Positions 41,600 to 55,090 of a stretch of DNA of 64,000 bases are shown here, in pieces. The DNA comes from Pempheris klunzingeri (Eukaryota > Chordata > Actinopteri > Acropomatiformes > Pempheridae). Position 1 is the stretch's first letter; each line of letters begins with the position of its first letter. Position numbers and translations under genes: made by a program. The notes beneath the pieces are model-generated. The model had not been told where the DNA came from, did not search any database, and was given only the letters and a program-made list of their open reading frames with translations. Location of the stretch: assembly GCF_042242105.1 (NCBI RefSeq), contig NC_092020.1:3337001-3401000 (forward strand). The letters are read 5' to 3'.

Positions 41600-44590
41600 A
41601 TAAATTCCTCTGTCCTTCATTGAACTGCTGCCACGTTTAAAGAGCCAAGGTCACACTGTTTTATGGGTCAGCTAAGGACAAATCTGTGTGCAACACACAC
41701 ACAAAATAGTAAAAACTTTAAAAAGTGTTGAGTTGCTATAGGCTGTAGTGCCATGGAGGGCAACGAGGAACAGTGAAATTATGTTAAGACAAAGCCAAAG
41801 TGAATGTCTGTTTTATCTGTTCAACCCCTCTGGAGACCAGTAAGATTTATTTACATTCCAGCTCTCCAAACACACACATGGACTTGGTAATCTGCACAGA
41901 TATGCATGGCTGATAAATATGAAGGACTGTGTACTCACGCATGCACTCACACACACGAAGAGCGAAGGACAGCGACGACAGAGGGCGGAGGTTTTCTACC
42001 GTTTTGGATCCTAAAACAGCCCATCTTGCTCTCAGCTGTCTTACTCACAGCGCTTGTGTGTTTTGCGGGTGGCTGGGTACCTGTCAATCCACATCAGGCT
42101 AAAAACAGTCAGGAGTTTCTGTCACGATTTGACCGACTGCACAGGAGATCTTAGAGAGTTTAAAGCGGTACCAGTCTTTGTGCAAGCATGCCATGATAGT
42201 TAAGAGGCGTCTGCAGTTACGGTTTGTCTTATCTGTCCTCACAGGTCTCCTTACTCACACCTTTGTGGCTGAGGAGATTAAATTACTCAGTGAATCTTAA
42301 CGCTGTTCATCAGATTAGTAAGATTCAGAGGAACTGATGTTCCTGAGGTACTTTCGAAAACCCATAGTCACAGTGCATGCAGCAGCCTCTGTGTGAGAGC
42401 CTTTGAACTGCATGGGACACAAGTTAGAGGAGCAGCAGCTGCACCCTTGAACACAGAACAGTAGCAGAGCAGAAGGCAGGTGGACAGAGGCGCTCTGAAG
42501 TAGGCCCACAATGCACCTCTGCCTGCCCGTCCACCCTGGTCTCACCCCTGGCCTTTGAATTCTCGACCCTGGCCGGGTGCTGCGTCTTTGATGTCCTCGA
42601 AGCAAAGCAGCACTCACAGTGTGAATCGCAGAAGCAGGGCACACAATCATTATAAACAGAGGGAGGAGAGGACACTGATGTTTCTGTAATTCACAGGTTT
42701 TTGGGCCAATTTGTCTTTGGTGGGAAGCCGTAGGCAGAGCACTGATACTGAACAGCTGCCATGTTAAACATCTGATTAAATGACAGAGCCAGGGGGAAAC
42801 AACTGGCCTGGCTCTGACAAAACGTAACAAAATACATCCAGCAGCACTGAATCTCACTAATCAAGTGAGTATGAGGACCAAAGGGTTTTTGTTTTGTTTT
42901 GAGGAGGTTAAGTTCGGTGACTGCTTCCGGTCAAGAGATCCAGCATATAAACCCTCATAAAAGCACAAATTATTGTTGCTACTCTTTATTTTTCAAACAA
43001 ATATAGTATAATGTGAGCCAGACTTGCTGTTTCACCCTATTTCCAGCTTCGTGCTCTGCTAAGCTAAGCTAACTGGTTACAAGGTGCAGCCTCAAATATG
43101 AAAAGTGGTTTCTCTTCTGGCAAAACAAGCATATTTACCAAATTGTTGAGCCTGACCTGTAAAGCATTCCTGTATATAATAACTGACCTAATGCATCCCC
43201 ATCTGTCCCCGTCTTCCCTGTTAATGTTGGGACGCTTGAGTTTCCTGCTAAAAACAAAACCTGGTATGTTGGTGCTCAATACACTTCTTAGGAAAACTGG
43301 TATTGATATCAGCATTCCTGAATACAGGTATTCATTAAATGCTTTGTCTATAAAAAGTTAGAAATTATGAAAGAGATTCTTTGAAAATTCAGTTATTCAG
43401 TTTATTGTTCAAAATGAAAAGCTAAACCCATAAAATATTTACCGTTTAAGCCAGAAAGAACCCGTATTAATTGATTCATTATTATGAAATTAGTTATTGA
43501 TTGATTTTCTATGGTTTGACTCAACAAACGGGGGATCAATACTTAAAAGGCTAAATTTACATCTAAAATAATAAAAGCATTAAAAAGACATTTAGGTATT
43601 ATTACTATGCCATGATTTCATACTGAAATAGTCCCTTTTATCAGGCTTTTTTTACAAGTAGTTTATTGTTGTATAATTTGGATTCTACATATATGTTTGG
43701 GGTCACACACAGCTTGCTCTGTCTAATTTAAGCTCCCCTTGAGTCTCGTGGCTCTAACCCATCTATTAAACGTCTTGTGCTGTGGATGTTTGGAAAAGGA
43801 AAAGAGTGGAATCTGATTGTGCTCCTCCTGTCAGAAGAGCTCACATCACTGGAAGGTGACAGCTGGCCTGTCACGATTGTCTCTGGGTCCCACTATGCTC
43901 TGCGTGCAAGACACCAGCTTGAAGTGAATAAAACAACTGTGGGTACGCTGACAGATATTGCCAGGATTTCTTTATTTTATTATTTATTTATTTATTTTTT
44001 TACAAGCGAGGCACGATTCATCGGTCAGGGCAGCCAGAGATGATGAAGGTGACATTGGTCTGCGCATGAAAACTCTGGCACGGCTGGATGAAGAATGTGG
44101 GTTTCTGATCTGATCTAATCTGTCTGAGCATAAACCTGTCTTTCATAAAATCTCTGTGTCATTCATTAAAATGCTGCTCTGAAGTAAAATCCCTCTCATG
44201 TGGTTTATGTCCCTCCAGCTCGGTTTCCCTCCACAGACGCAGTTGTAATCTCTCTCCGTTAGGTGGCCTCAGCGACCCGCTGGCCCTGCCTGTTTGGCCC
44301 TTGTCCCGATTCAGTTTTATAACCCGCATCTTAATTTAATTAAACCAGGCCTGCACCATCATGCACATTTAACTGGGTCAAATTAAGAGCAAACGCCGCC
44401 GATAACAGGTGACGCCTGTAATCTCTGCTGGGCTGTGTTAAACCTCTGAACTCTGCTCAAGAGGAGACCCACAACACACCAGGTGTTGCTGCATCGTGCT
44501 GCACATCAGGCGCCACAGCGGAGGGTTTGCTCCTGCCACAGGGTCACATGCTTTCATTCCCACTTCACTTTCTCTTGAATGGGACAACGT
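41600..44590. other. Intergenic region, cytokine to drd1
   Basis: No exon can be supported. A 180-codon frame on the minus strand at 42315-42857 lacks an ATG start and any recognisable motif. A GCTAAGCTAA-type repeat lies at 43020-43110. The block 44330-44410 (TTTAATTAAACCAGG, ACTGGGTCAAATTAAGAGC) looks like unique, possibly conserved noncoding DNA upstream of drd1. Confidence 0.5.
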
Positions 44591-44599
44591 CAGAGCGCC

Positions 44600-45546
44600 G
44601 GAGCGCACGGTTTCCAGGATCTGGCCGCAGATGCGCGCCGAGGCTGCAGGAGGACGCAGCGAGAGCGCAGATGGCTGAGTGACATTTGAAGACTGTTGTG
44701 TGTGTTATTTATTCGTGAGCGGGCGCATCGGAGGATATAATCGGACTGTTTGGCTCGTTTTTGGACGCCGGATGCCCTTTTTGGATGGACTTTACGCCGC
44801 GAAGTTGATATGGAAACCGACGTGGGACATTTGTTTTGAAATCTAACATGAAGCTACAGCTGGTTGGTGACGAAGAGGTGAGTAGGATGATTGAGATTAA
44901 AATAGTGTAAAAGTGCATTTTGGGTAAAGACAGGAGAAGGTGTGACTCTGGATTAGTCATGCCCCAACAATTACAATGCGCTCATGGGAAAATCCTGCTC
45001 TGACAGTTGTGGGTTGGTGTATGCTATTTGACAAGCAATAACACCACGAATGACAGACACAAGCATTTAATCAGAGTTTACATAAGACAGAAACCCAAAC
45101 ACAGATGAAGTATTTTAACCAATTGTGCATTTTTATGATAGGAACCACTCTCTACATAAACCCAATATCGTATAATTAATTTCTTTAATCCACAGGGCAG
45201 CTGATGACTCCCTAAAATTACAGCTGTTTGAGACCTACAACCTGGGCAGACAGAAGAGCTCAGGGCCTCGGTCATTACACCGAGGAATCAAGTTACCATG
45301 ACCTCTTCAGTACTGCAGCTCAAATGATGTCTAATCCAATTTACAACGTCAGGATGCAAATGTTCGTCCTGGAGACAGCGTGCCTTAAACATCTCATCCT
45401 TCATCATGTATCAGAAGGTACAATGATGGAGATTTTTGGTAAGGCGGGAGCACAGGAGCCTCCAAGATTCTAATCCTGTGGATATAATGTCACAAAAATC
45501 TTCAGTATGACTTAGATGAACGCCCTCAACCCACCAATGTTCAGGG
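44600..45546 (+). promoter_or_regulatory. drd1: Putative promoter, noncoding first exon and 5'UTR intron of drd1
   Basis: GC-rich sequence at 44580-44830 leads to an exon ending at 44877 before GTGAGT. The acceptor TTAATCCACAG ends at 45195. Human DRD1 likewise has a short intron in its 5'UTR, so this arrangement is expected. The ATG at 44848 opens a short upstream frame that, after splicing, would stop at GGC AGC TGA. Further upstream ATGs lie in 45196-45546, so another intron may exist there. Confidence 0.5.
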
Positions 45547-46665
45547 ATGGATCTCATGAACTTTACCACTGTCATCGACAACGGGTTTTTGGGTGAGGCT
45601 CCGTCAAGCCGAGTCCTGACTGGGTGCTTCCTCTCGCTGCTCATCCTCTCAACCTTGCTGGGAAACACGCTTGTTTGTGCCGCCGTCACCAAGTTTCGAC
45701 ACCTGCGCTCCAAAGTGACCAACTTCTTTGTGATCTCGCTGGCCGTGTCGGACCTCTTGGTTGCCATCCTGGTGATGCCGTGGAAGGCGGTGACGGAGAT
45801 CGCCGGTTTCTGGCCGTTCGGCTCCTTCTGTGACACCTGGGTGGCTTTTGACATCATGTGCTCCACGGCGTCCATTTTGAACCTCTGTGTCATAAGCTTG
45901 GACCGCTACTGGGCCATCTCCAGCCCCTTCCGTTATGAGAGGAAGATGACGCCCAGAGTGGCCTACGTGATGATCAGTGTGGCCTGGACGCTGTCTGTGC
46001 TAATTTCCTTCATCCCGGTGCAGCTCAACTGGCACAAGGCCCAAACTAAATCTTACACCCCTCTCACAGGGCCCTCTGGCTCTTCAGGTTCAAACGCGTC
46101 ATCTTACCGCAGCCCAGAAAACTGTGACTCGAGCCTGAACAGGACCTACGCCATCTCCACCTCACTCATAAGCTTTTATATCCCTGTGGCCATCATGGTG
46201 GCAACCTACACCCAGATCTATCGCATCGCCCACAGACAAATCAGGAGGATCTCTGCGCTGGAGCGAGCAGCCGAAAGCGCAAAGAACCGACACGACAGCA
46301 TGGGTGGAGCCTCCAGCATCGCAGAGTCCGAGAGCTCTTTCAAAATGACTTTCAAGAGGGAGACCAAGGTGCTGAAGACGCTGTCGGTGATCATGGGGGT
46401 GTTTGTGTGCTGCTGGCTCCCATTCTTCATCCTCAACTGCATGGTGCCCTTCTGCGAGCAGTCGAGCGGGGGGGAGGCTTTCCCCTGTATCAGCCCCACC
46501 ACGTTTGACGTGTTCGTGTGGTTCGGCTGGGCTAATTCCTCCCTCAACCCCATCATCTATGCTTTCAATGCAGATTTCCGCAAGGCCTTCTCCATCCTGC
46601 TGGGCTGCCACAGACTGTATCCAGGAGGCCACAACATAGAGACGGTCAGTCTAAACAAGAAATGA
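45547..46665 (+). CDS. drd1: D1-type dopamine receptor with short C-terminal tail
   Basis: Gs/olf-coupled dopamine receptor, coded by one exon as usual for D1-class genes; 372 aa. Seven membrane segments are present. Key residues: amine-binding D102, DRY 119-121, CWLP 289-292, NPIIY 334-338, disulfide pair C95 and C193. TM5 carries T205, S206 and S209 where human D1 has three serines. Sequons are at N5, N183 and N198. The third loop ([28 protein letters not shown]) is almost identical to human D1, which excludes D2-type and adrenergic receptors. The tail stops after ETVSLNKK, about 75 residues shorter than human D1. C354 is kept, but the second palmitoylation cysteine is Tyr358. Short-tailed D1 receptors are known in fish (goldfish). 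Whether this is drd1a or drd1b is not decided. Confidence 0.94.
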   Translation: MDLMNFTTVIDNGFLGEAPSSRVLTGCFLSLLILSTLLGNTLVCAAVTKFRHLRSKVTNFFVISLAVSDLLVAILVMPWKAVTEIAGFWPFGSFCDTWVAFDIMCSTASILNLCVISLDRYWAISSPFRYERKMTPRVAYVMISVAWTLSVLISFIPVQLNWHKAQTKSYTPLTGPSGSSGSNASSYRSPENCDSSLNRTYAISTSLISFYIPVAIMVATYTQIYRIAHRQIRRISALERAAESAKNRHDSMGGASSIAESESSFKMTFKRETKVLKTLSVIMGVFVCCWLPFFILNCMVPFCEQSSGGEAFPCISPTTFDVFVWFGWANSSLNPIIYAFNADFRKAFSILLGCHRLYPGGHNIETVSLNKK

Positions 46666-49600
46666 CTCATGACTCTCTCACAGCACTGACTCATCCTTAA
46701 TGCTAAGAGTCCAAGCGTTCCTGCACAGGCCGGTCTGATCGACTTCAAACGAGGACGCTGCTCCCTGTGCTGACTCTTAGTGTGACTGAAGGATACGGTG
46801 ACCCTGTATGCAACTGTGCTTGCATCAGGCGAATGGCCCGTCTGTGTGCAGACTGTCGGAGTGAGCTTGCCGTGCTCACCGTGGTTGCTACGCTGTCTCC
46901 AAAAGGAAGAAGCTCCAAAAAGAGGAGAGGGGATTTGAGGGATTGAGATTAAGACTCTCCGCTGTTGTGCCAGGGAGCTGGGAGCGCATCGGTGCTGACA
47001 CGCCCCTGGGATAGATAATCCCATGACTGGGCAGCACACACCCTAATGCTGTCAGACGCTGCTCTCTTCAATACCATCACACACACGTACACAAACACAA
47101 ACACTGTCAAAACACGCTCCTCCGTATACAGCGCAGCACCCAGCATGCACACTACAACAATTTACATGACAGCACACAGAAATACAGTTTCTCCTTTCGC
47201 TAACATCCTGCATTCTGCAAGGATTCCAGCAGAAAAGTGTCAAACTGAGTCATGTTTCTACATAGACAAACATGTAGGTAAAATACATCCACATGTGACT
47301 TAATATCAATATTAAAGTCGTGAGAAGCTGACGCTTATGAAATCTGAATTTGCCTTGGAGATGAAAATATACAGACATGAAAAATGCAGACTGCAGGGCT
47401 GATACTAGTTCAGACTTCTTATTTATATCTCATCCAAATGTCAAATCATTATAACTTAAAACCAAATTTACTTAACAGACATCTCATAAATGATTTGTTT
47501 CACTGCTTGAAAGTGTTTTCTGGATGAGTGTCTCATATCACTTTGCGTGTCCTGTATTTTTCATAAACAACAGCTGATGGCCTCTTTAAAGGAAAAGGCA
47601 AAGACCTCAACAAAGGTTTTGCTTGACTTGTGGTGTCTTCAGATATTGTGCTTATTTACAAGCTGATAAAGAATTGTAATTGCCTGAATTATGTTCAGGT
47701 AAATCAGTTTTAATTTGCTCTTTAATGTGAATAATTAAAGGATACTCTTGGTTTATAACTACTTGGGTCTTATTTTTTACAGGTAGGGCTATCATTGCTA
47801 TCAGTTATGACCATGTACTCAATAAAGTAGTGGCTGACAACTGGAAATACTGACATCACCACAATGAAATCCGACAAGCCAAGAAACACGAGCAGCCGGA
47901 CAATGAGGCCAGTTGTAAACCAGACCTCTGTACCGGGGCTGTCGCTCCTTCCAATATTTAGGTTAGAAAGAATTAGAACAAACACGGCAATCAGCAAATT
48001 AGAAAAGAGCCTCACCCATGTCAAATGTCACATTACAGGGTTTTTTTGTCAGGAAAAAGAACAACAGTAGCTGAGTTTACACTGTTTATAGGACTTTATA
48101 GTATGACTATATATATTTTTTGGCTATTTGGGGAAATCACCTATTAGACTTCCTGCAGTGGTTGGCAGCCTCACTCTGAAGTCACTGCACCTGGTCAAGA
48201 AATAGTCCCAACCTCCACCAAATAAGATGTAACAAGTGAAATAGTTTTTGTTTAACCTTCAGACAGAGCCAGGCTAGCCGTTTTCCCCTGCTTCCTGTCT
48301 TTATGCTAAGCTAACCATCTCCTGGCTGCAGCATCACGTTTGATGGACAGACGTGAGGGTGGAACCAATCTTATCATTTAACTCTCAGCAAGGATTTTTA
48401 CTGAAAAACTGTTTTTCCCAAATGTCCAGCCATCCTTTACCTTTAAGAGTACATTACTACCGTGACTGATTGATGGCCAAAACTATGAAAATAAGACCCA
48501 GGAATTATCCTACAAAGTGAGGCGTTGCATTATGGAATATGAAGACCACGATGCATTATCAACAGTTACCTCTAATTTGGTGTACTGTATTTATTTTGTT
48601 ATGTGCTACTTTGCTTCATTGGTTGGCTACAGTGTGCATTCATGACATGACAAAGCTGTGGGTGTTTGTACCTAAAACGATCTGTTTAGAATATCTGACC
48701 GATGAATATATATTGTTATGTTACATTCATAACAGTATAGCCCGTCAGAGGAAACAGTCGTGCAGTGTCTGCTTCAGCCGTGTGGAAATATCTCAGTGCA
48801 CAGCTTAATAAAAGTGTATTCGTCCATCTTTGTGTGGTGTGTTTGTGACTGGCTGCACGGCTTTGACCTCCACAGATCAAACTTCCCGAAGCGCATTTCA
48901 CACCAGAGTCTAAAGGGTAAAACTTAACAGGACCAGCTGTGTCTCGTATCCAAAAATTTCACTCTCAACACTGGTGTTCATGTGTCTGTTCAGTCTGGTG
49001 ATGTATTGCCATCATTAGCAGAGTGAAAGGCCCAATCTGGAGTCATGAATAGCCTGGAATGATCAAGTAAAGCAACCACTGTGGCACCTCATTATCCCCA
49101 CTGTCAGCTTTGCTTCTTTCATTAATTGCGCTGAAGCCGTTTTTCCACCCTCAAATGAGTGACTGAGCTCTTTAAACAATAGCTAACAATGAGCATGAAT
49201 AACGTAATATAACCCAACATGGGTTTTGGGTCGCGCCTGAAACGCAGAGACTGAGGAGATTGTAAATTTCAGTTTTCAGTGCTTCAGTGACTTTGTGTAT
49301 TCAGGATGCATCTGTCACGAGAACTTGCACGCCCTAATCTGTTCAGATGCTTATGGGGAGTGAGAGGGAGATTGAGGTAGTTAAAGTGTGGCAGAGCAGC
49401 GACAAGGACATGTGATGGATTTTGTTTTGCCAGGCCCAGTTAGCCCCCCCCACACCCCCTCACACCCCTCCACCTCCAGATCTGCCTGCAATTTCTTCAC
49501 TGATTAATTAAATCAAAATCGAAGTTGATTTGGAATTAATTTTCTATTTATCAAAGATAATGAATGTCTCTGAAGATGTGCCCGCTCTTCAATAACCATA

Positions 49601-49760
49601 AACAAGATGAATTTCAGACTAAAACGGTTTAAAGTGATTTAAGAGTCAAGAGCAACTGTCATTAAACAGCGAGTCTCAAAAGATTTAGAGGATAAAGTTT
49701 ATGCTCATTAGAAGTATGAAAAAGTGTAAATACAGTAATGATAACTCTTTGGCTCTCTGA

Positions 49761-49801
<41 letters not shown>

Positions 49802-49822
49802 ACACACACACACACACACACA
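49761..49822. repeat. (AC)n microsatellite
   Basis: About 30 AC units with a single CTC interruption. Confidence 0.95.
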
Positions 49823-49975
49823 GTCGTCCTTTAAAGCCAGCTTTCTCTGGGCCCCGGACTGTCCTTGCCTCTGTGAAACCTCCTCAAGCGTGCCACGGGA
49901 AGGGAACAGCAATTAATTTGACTGACATCATTCAGGATGATGGCTGAGGTGGCAACAAGACAGGGCGTGTGTGCT

Positions 49976-50013
<38 letters not shown>
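49976..50013. repeat. (TG)n microsatellite
   Basis: About 18 TG units, only 150 bases from the (AC)n run at 49761-49822 and inverted relative to it, so the two could pair. Confidence 0.95.
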
Positions 50014-50014
<1 letters not shown>

Positions 50015-53000
50015 TGGAGCGCTACTATCACCTGCTCCAGCGCCCAACCCTGCAAGAGTCCCTGCAATGTCAACCGCTCTGTAAACACAGAAAAATTATT
50101 TCCTTTTGCGATCTTTTTGTTCCAGCGGATCTTGTGAGATTCTCAAAGCGATACTGTCTTTTTAGATTGGCACATCGAAGAAGCGATGTTAGACGTGGCA
50201 ACTTCAGATGATGCTAATGACTGGCCCTGGGGAAATGATTTACTGAGACAGGGAGAGAGAAAGAAAGGGGCAAGGAGAGAGAGAGAGAGAGAGAGAGATT
50301 CTTATGTAAGTATCAAGCAACTTCAAAAAAGAGACTCAAAGGATGCTCTGTAAATATCACATAACCCACAAGTATCACCAAAGTCAGACTGCTGTCACAT
50401 CTATAATGAAGCATCCTCTGTGGTCACATGCTGTTTGCTTATAGGCAGGAAACACCTGGCCATGTCAAAGTGGATTTTTCATGTAGTCAAAGATTTCTCT
50501 TTTTAGGCAGGATCACGGGGAATTAAAATGCAATTAAACAGTTTGCAATAATCTGTATTACTCTGCATTAAATATGTATTATTCATGACTGGCAGAGCTA
50601 TCATAATTGCGCTAGAGTCTAATGCATTTTTAATACCTCACACAACACCAAGATAAGCATAATTGAGAGCGACCGTGTTGGTGACTCCAGCCAAAGTGCG
50701 TCAAACAGAGCTACATGTTGACAGACATGAATGCACTTTGCATGTTGAAAAATGCTTCCTGTCTCTTTGTCCGTGCCTGGTCTCCTCGGTCGGGATGCTC
50801 TGTACTCATTTTCAACTGATTGAGATGGGAGAGATCAACAAGACAAGCGCACGTCAGGCCACTACAGCAACGCCGCGTCCTCGTCTAGGAGAAACGTGCT
50901 CATTAAAGGGGGTTGAAAATTAGCAGTCCTCTGAATAGATTCAGAAGGTATGCAAACACATGTAATCACAGGAGAAGGCTATTTCATCCAGTGTTTCAAA
51001 AATAGATACATAAGCCTCTGCCAGAGATCGCTCTGCTCATCTTTTGACCTTAGGTGTTTGTCCTTTGCAGTGAAGCCCCCCCATTCCTCCTCCTAGTTTA
51101 CTCTTGCTCTTCATTTCTCTTTCTTATCACACCCCTCCGCTCTCTTCCTCCACCCTCGCTCTGTTTACTGTTTGTGCTGCGGGCCGCTGGCAGTGCCGTA
51201 TTGCCATTCGTCACTCCAACTGGCTCCAGTGGAGAGGACAGGCCCTCTGACCCCACCACTGGGAAAGGAGCAAGGGAACGAGGGGAAAGCAAGAATCACA
51301 GAGGGCTCTTCAGAGCCGAGACAGAGGAGATGAGTTATTACAGAAGGACAGAGAGGGGTTGGCTTAAAAATCAGGGACTTTCTGACTTCTTCCACAAATC
51401 GAAATGTAAATCTGAGTATGCAGATGCACAACATATTTATGGACATAAACATAAAGGGATTTACTGAGGTGTTGGGCCACCAGAAAAGCTTCTCTGTGCT
51501 TCAGCATCAGACCATCCGAGTGTCTGGAACTCTCCTGGATGTTTTCATGATGGTGGAACCGGTGAATGGTGTCCCATAGGTGTTCACTTATGTGCTGCTC
51601 TAGTGACTGTGAAGGTCAGATCTTATGAATCACACAATTTATTTCATACTCAACAAACCACTCAGTGACCTGCTCTGTGTGGATGCATTTGCATTCATTA
51701 TGTTGCTTCACATGTTTAATCAAGCTGTTCCCTTAATTTGTCGCCCATCTGTAAGAGACAGGAAGTGAGAGTGAGTGAGAGCTGCTGCACGCGGAGCTAC
51801 AGCAGAACTAAAGGGCTTCTTTATGAGAAGATCACATTAATCCACTTAGCTAACTACTTGTTTCACATCTCACTGCACTCTCTCTTTTATATTCAAAGCC
51901 ATGTTTTTGTTATATTTTTAGGTTTTTGTTCACTGGCACAAACCTCAGAGCACCAGTGCTGACGCCTAAATCACCTGAACTAAATATTAGACAATATAAT
52001 CCCTCATAAACTGATACAGCTAGCAGTGTCACACTGTGTCATGGAGGGACCTCTACTGGAGATGGGCCGAAAACGGAGATGAGTTGACCTGGGTCTTTCT
52101 AAAATCAGCTCGATCAAATCCTCCAGAGAAATGAAGACAGATTCCATGTATGGGCTGCATAATTGCTCATATCACCCTCATCTCTGGCCTATCACAGATT
52201 GTCAGTGAGGCGGAGTAGAAAACATCACTGAAGCATGTTAAACGAGTACAAGCCAAGTCAGCGAAGGCATATCAAATTATACAATGAATAACAAGCCGAG
52301 TGCAAATAAGGCTGGCTGATAAATACTGTTTTCAACAGGAGTGACGTCCACTCCAGACACACTCCGCAGCTTAGCTGAAGAGAGGTGCTGTCTGGCAGAG
52401 ACCACTCTGAGAGGAGATCGTGCTATTAATGATGCCAGTGTTCATGCTCATGCTGGTAGGATGCCCCATGGGTGAATTGTGACGAAGCAAATGCTAATCA
52501 GCTAGCTTGTGGGGGAGAGCAGATGTGTCTTATTTCTTTAAGAGGACAACATCAGCAGCAGGAACTGACAGAGACGGAGCAGCACAGTGATTACTGACAA
52601 CTACGCAGGGAAGCTGTGAGATGGTTGTCTCTTCCACGTGGGGCTTAGGATAGGTGCATTGCACCATGTGTGCCAAGCCACGCTAATGCAGCGCCAAGAC
52701 TCTTTGTACAATGTTAAATTGTTGGCCTGAGTTTCAAAACTACAAATCAAGCGATATATGATGCCTCTTTGCCAAAGGCTGCTTGGGAAACACTACACAA
52801 GTAAAGGTGATGTGTTACTCTCGCACAGTTTCATTTTTCACGCCCACATGAAGTGGTTACACATGGCAACGCTTGAAAACATCTGGTGACAAACTCTTGC
52901 TTTCTGCTTGGGTACAAACACGATCTCCCTCAGAAAACTTTATTAGTTTGAAGTTCTGCTGTAGTGCACTTTATCTCTGACCTTTTCTAACCAACTTTTA

Positions 53001-54689
53001 CATTCCTCCAGAGCAGAGTTGTGGCTCAATTCCATACCACGGATTTATTTTCACTGATACTTTTTTGAATATGTGTGTTTATAGTGGAAAATTGATGAAA
53101 TTGAGTAATTCAAAGATGTCAGTATGCATACTAAATCAGCTTGGGGTATTTTTGAGAGTGTTGCTGTTAGACACTACTCTCCCACACACAGGAAATTGAG
53201 AACCTAAATCAGGCCCAGCCTTGTTTCAGCTGACAGTAAATGTATAACTGGGTCAAACATCGGGCTACTTATAGCTCCTGGCTTGTGTGACTGGGGTAAA
53301 AAATGTAAATAATTGGTAATTACACTGTAAATCACTAATTAGAATATGTCTCGTTGGAATACAAAAACAGACACTGCACAGAATCATAGCCGGGGGGGCC
53401 ACATCTCCCGAGAGAATATAAAAGCCAAGCATATTTTTTAGGTTCTGCTCTGTGCATCTGAAAAGGGGATTAACAGAGCGGGAGGGTTGTACAGACGACC
53501 ACTCAGCAGCAGACATCCCACTCGAGTGATGGCACAGTAACAAGCTGAACAAACATCCCCAACAGAGAGACAGAAAGAGCAGGAAGGAGGAGAGGGGAGG
53601 GAGATAAGGACAGCGGGACAAAAAGACTGCTTGAGAGTTTCGGAAGAAACTGGGAACAGACTGTGACAAGGCGTACGATAAGGAAATAGCTTTAGAGGTG
53701 TTACTGTCCACTCTCTCCTTACACTAAAGCTTTGGCAAAAATGTACATCTGTGAAGTACAATTTTCATACTTAAAAACAAGGTGAAATAAATACCAGCCA
53801 AAGAGGAGAGTCAGAACAACACAGGCTCACTTGAAGGATCCAGGAATAGAAACACCTCAAACATTCATTATTGCATCAGGATGGGACTGTGTCTGTGCAT
53901 CTGCGCGGGTTTTTCCAATTCCATAGGACGGAAGCAGACGGCAGATACAATTTGATCTATTTTAGGAAGGCACTTGTCAAACAGGAGCACAGCAGGAGCA
54001 TTTTTTACCCCCTGGAAAGTTCAGATGGGACCACGCGAGCACGAGCAGATGCAAACGCACACACACACACACACACACAGAAGAGACACAGCTGGGTGAC
54101 TGTGGGAGCAACACAGGATTTTGGATCCTTCATTTGGTCGTAATGAGAGAACCAAAAAACGTTTTGCAACCTCGGTTTCTGCCACATAACTGCTTAATTG
54201 AGCGTCACACTCCAAGTCTTTTCTCTCACCTTCAGAGAAGAAAGAAAGAAGGGGGCGGCCGACAACTTTTCTGTGGCCTTCACCTAACGGGCTGTTTCTT
54301 TATTTTATTTTATTCTAACAGCCCTCCACTTACACAGTCACCTGTGTACAGCAGCTACATGAATAAAGCAGAGAGCAGAAAAAAAACCTCATCGCCAGCT
54401 GACCAAATGCTGCCATAACCCGTGTAACCTGCTATAAGCAACTTTAGGGCTTACTGTGCATGTAACATAATATGACTCCCATAAGAAAAAAATCTCTTTT
54501 TCCTGCTGCTCCTCCACTAAGAGGACAAAGGTCGAAGTCGGCTACAGAACAGCCTCCCTGCAGCCAGTGAGAATTCAGTGCTGCTCAAGGATACCACAGT
54601 AGGGTGAATGCTTGGGGTCTTGAACCTCCCTGATGCCTTTTTACTCCTGCATGACAGGAGTCTGCCTGTTAGTGGACAGATCTCTCTTC

Positions 54690-55090
54690 AGCTGTGTCTG
54701 ATGATGGCACTGGATGAAAAATTTCAAAGTTGTTACAAGTCATCCTGAGGGGAACAGGAATGTCTGAACCAAACTTCATGGCAAGCCACTGTTGACACGT
54801 TTTACTCAAAGCCACAAATGTGAAATGTGACTCTGCTGGTGGAACTAAAGTCGAGGGGATCACCACAATCATTAGGATTCTTCATCTGGGAACCATGAAC
54901 GTCTGCACAAAAATTTGCACCAATACATCTAGTAAATGAACTGATTTTTTCCCCCCCAGAATAAGTGAAAACCTTGACCTGGTGTTGACACTGGATTCAA
55001 AATCAGTGGATCGCCAAAGTCTGTTGGATCATCCTCTGGGGACAATACAGTAAATATTGAGATTTGTTTGTCTGTAACCACAGCAGTAAC
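54690..55090 (+). repeat. Degenerate interspersed repeat
   Basis: AAGCCACAAATGTGAAATGTG, AAAGTCGAGGGGATCACCAC, GGAACCATGAACGTCTGCAC and GGATCATCCTCTGGGGAC are landmarks shared with 3840-4260 and 36680-36960. Confidence 0.55.

Noticed and set aside
42315-42857. 180-codon frame on the minus strand
   Set aside because: It begins at GTG, not ATG, has no recognisable motif, and lies in sequence with no splice-linked exons.
45411-45893. 160-codon antisense frame over the drd1 start, and further antisense frames to 46632
   Set aside because: They mirror a highly conserved receptor exon. Long antisense frames are expected from its codon use.
53265-53761. Frames of 148 and 107 codons on the minus strand
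   Set aside because: They are Ser/Phe/Leu-rich translations of a purine-rich stretch, with no conserved motif or splice neighbours.
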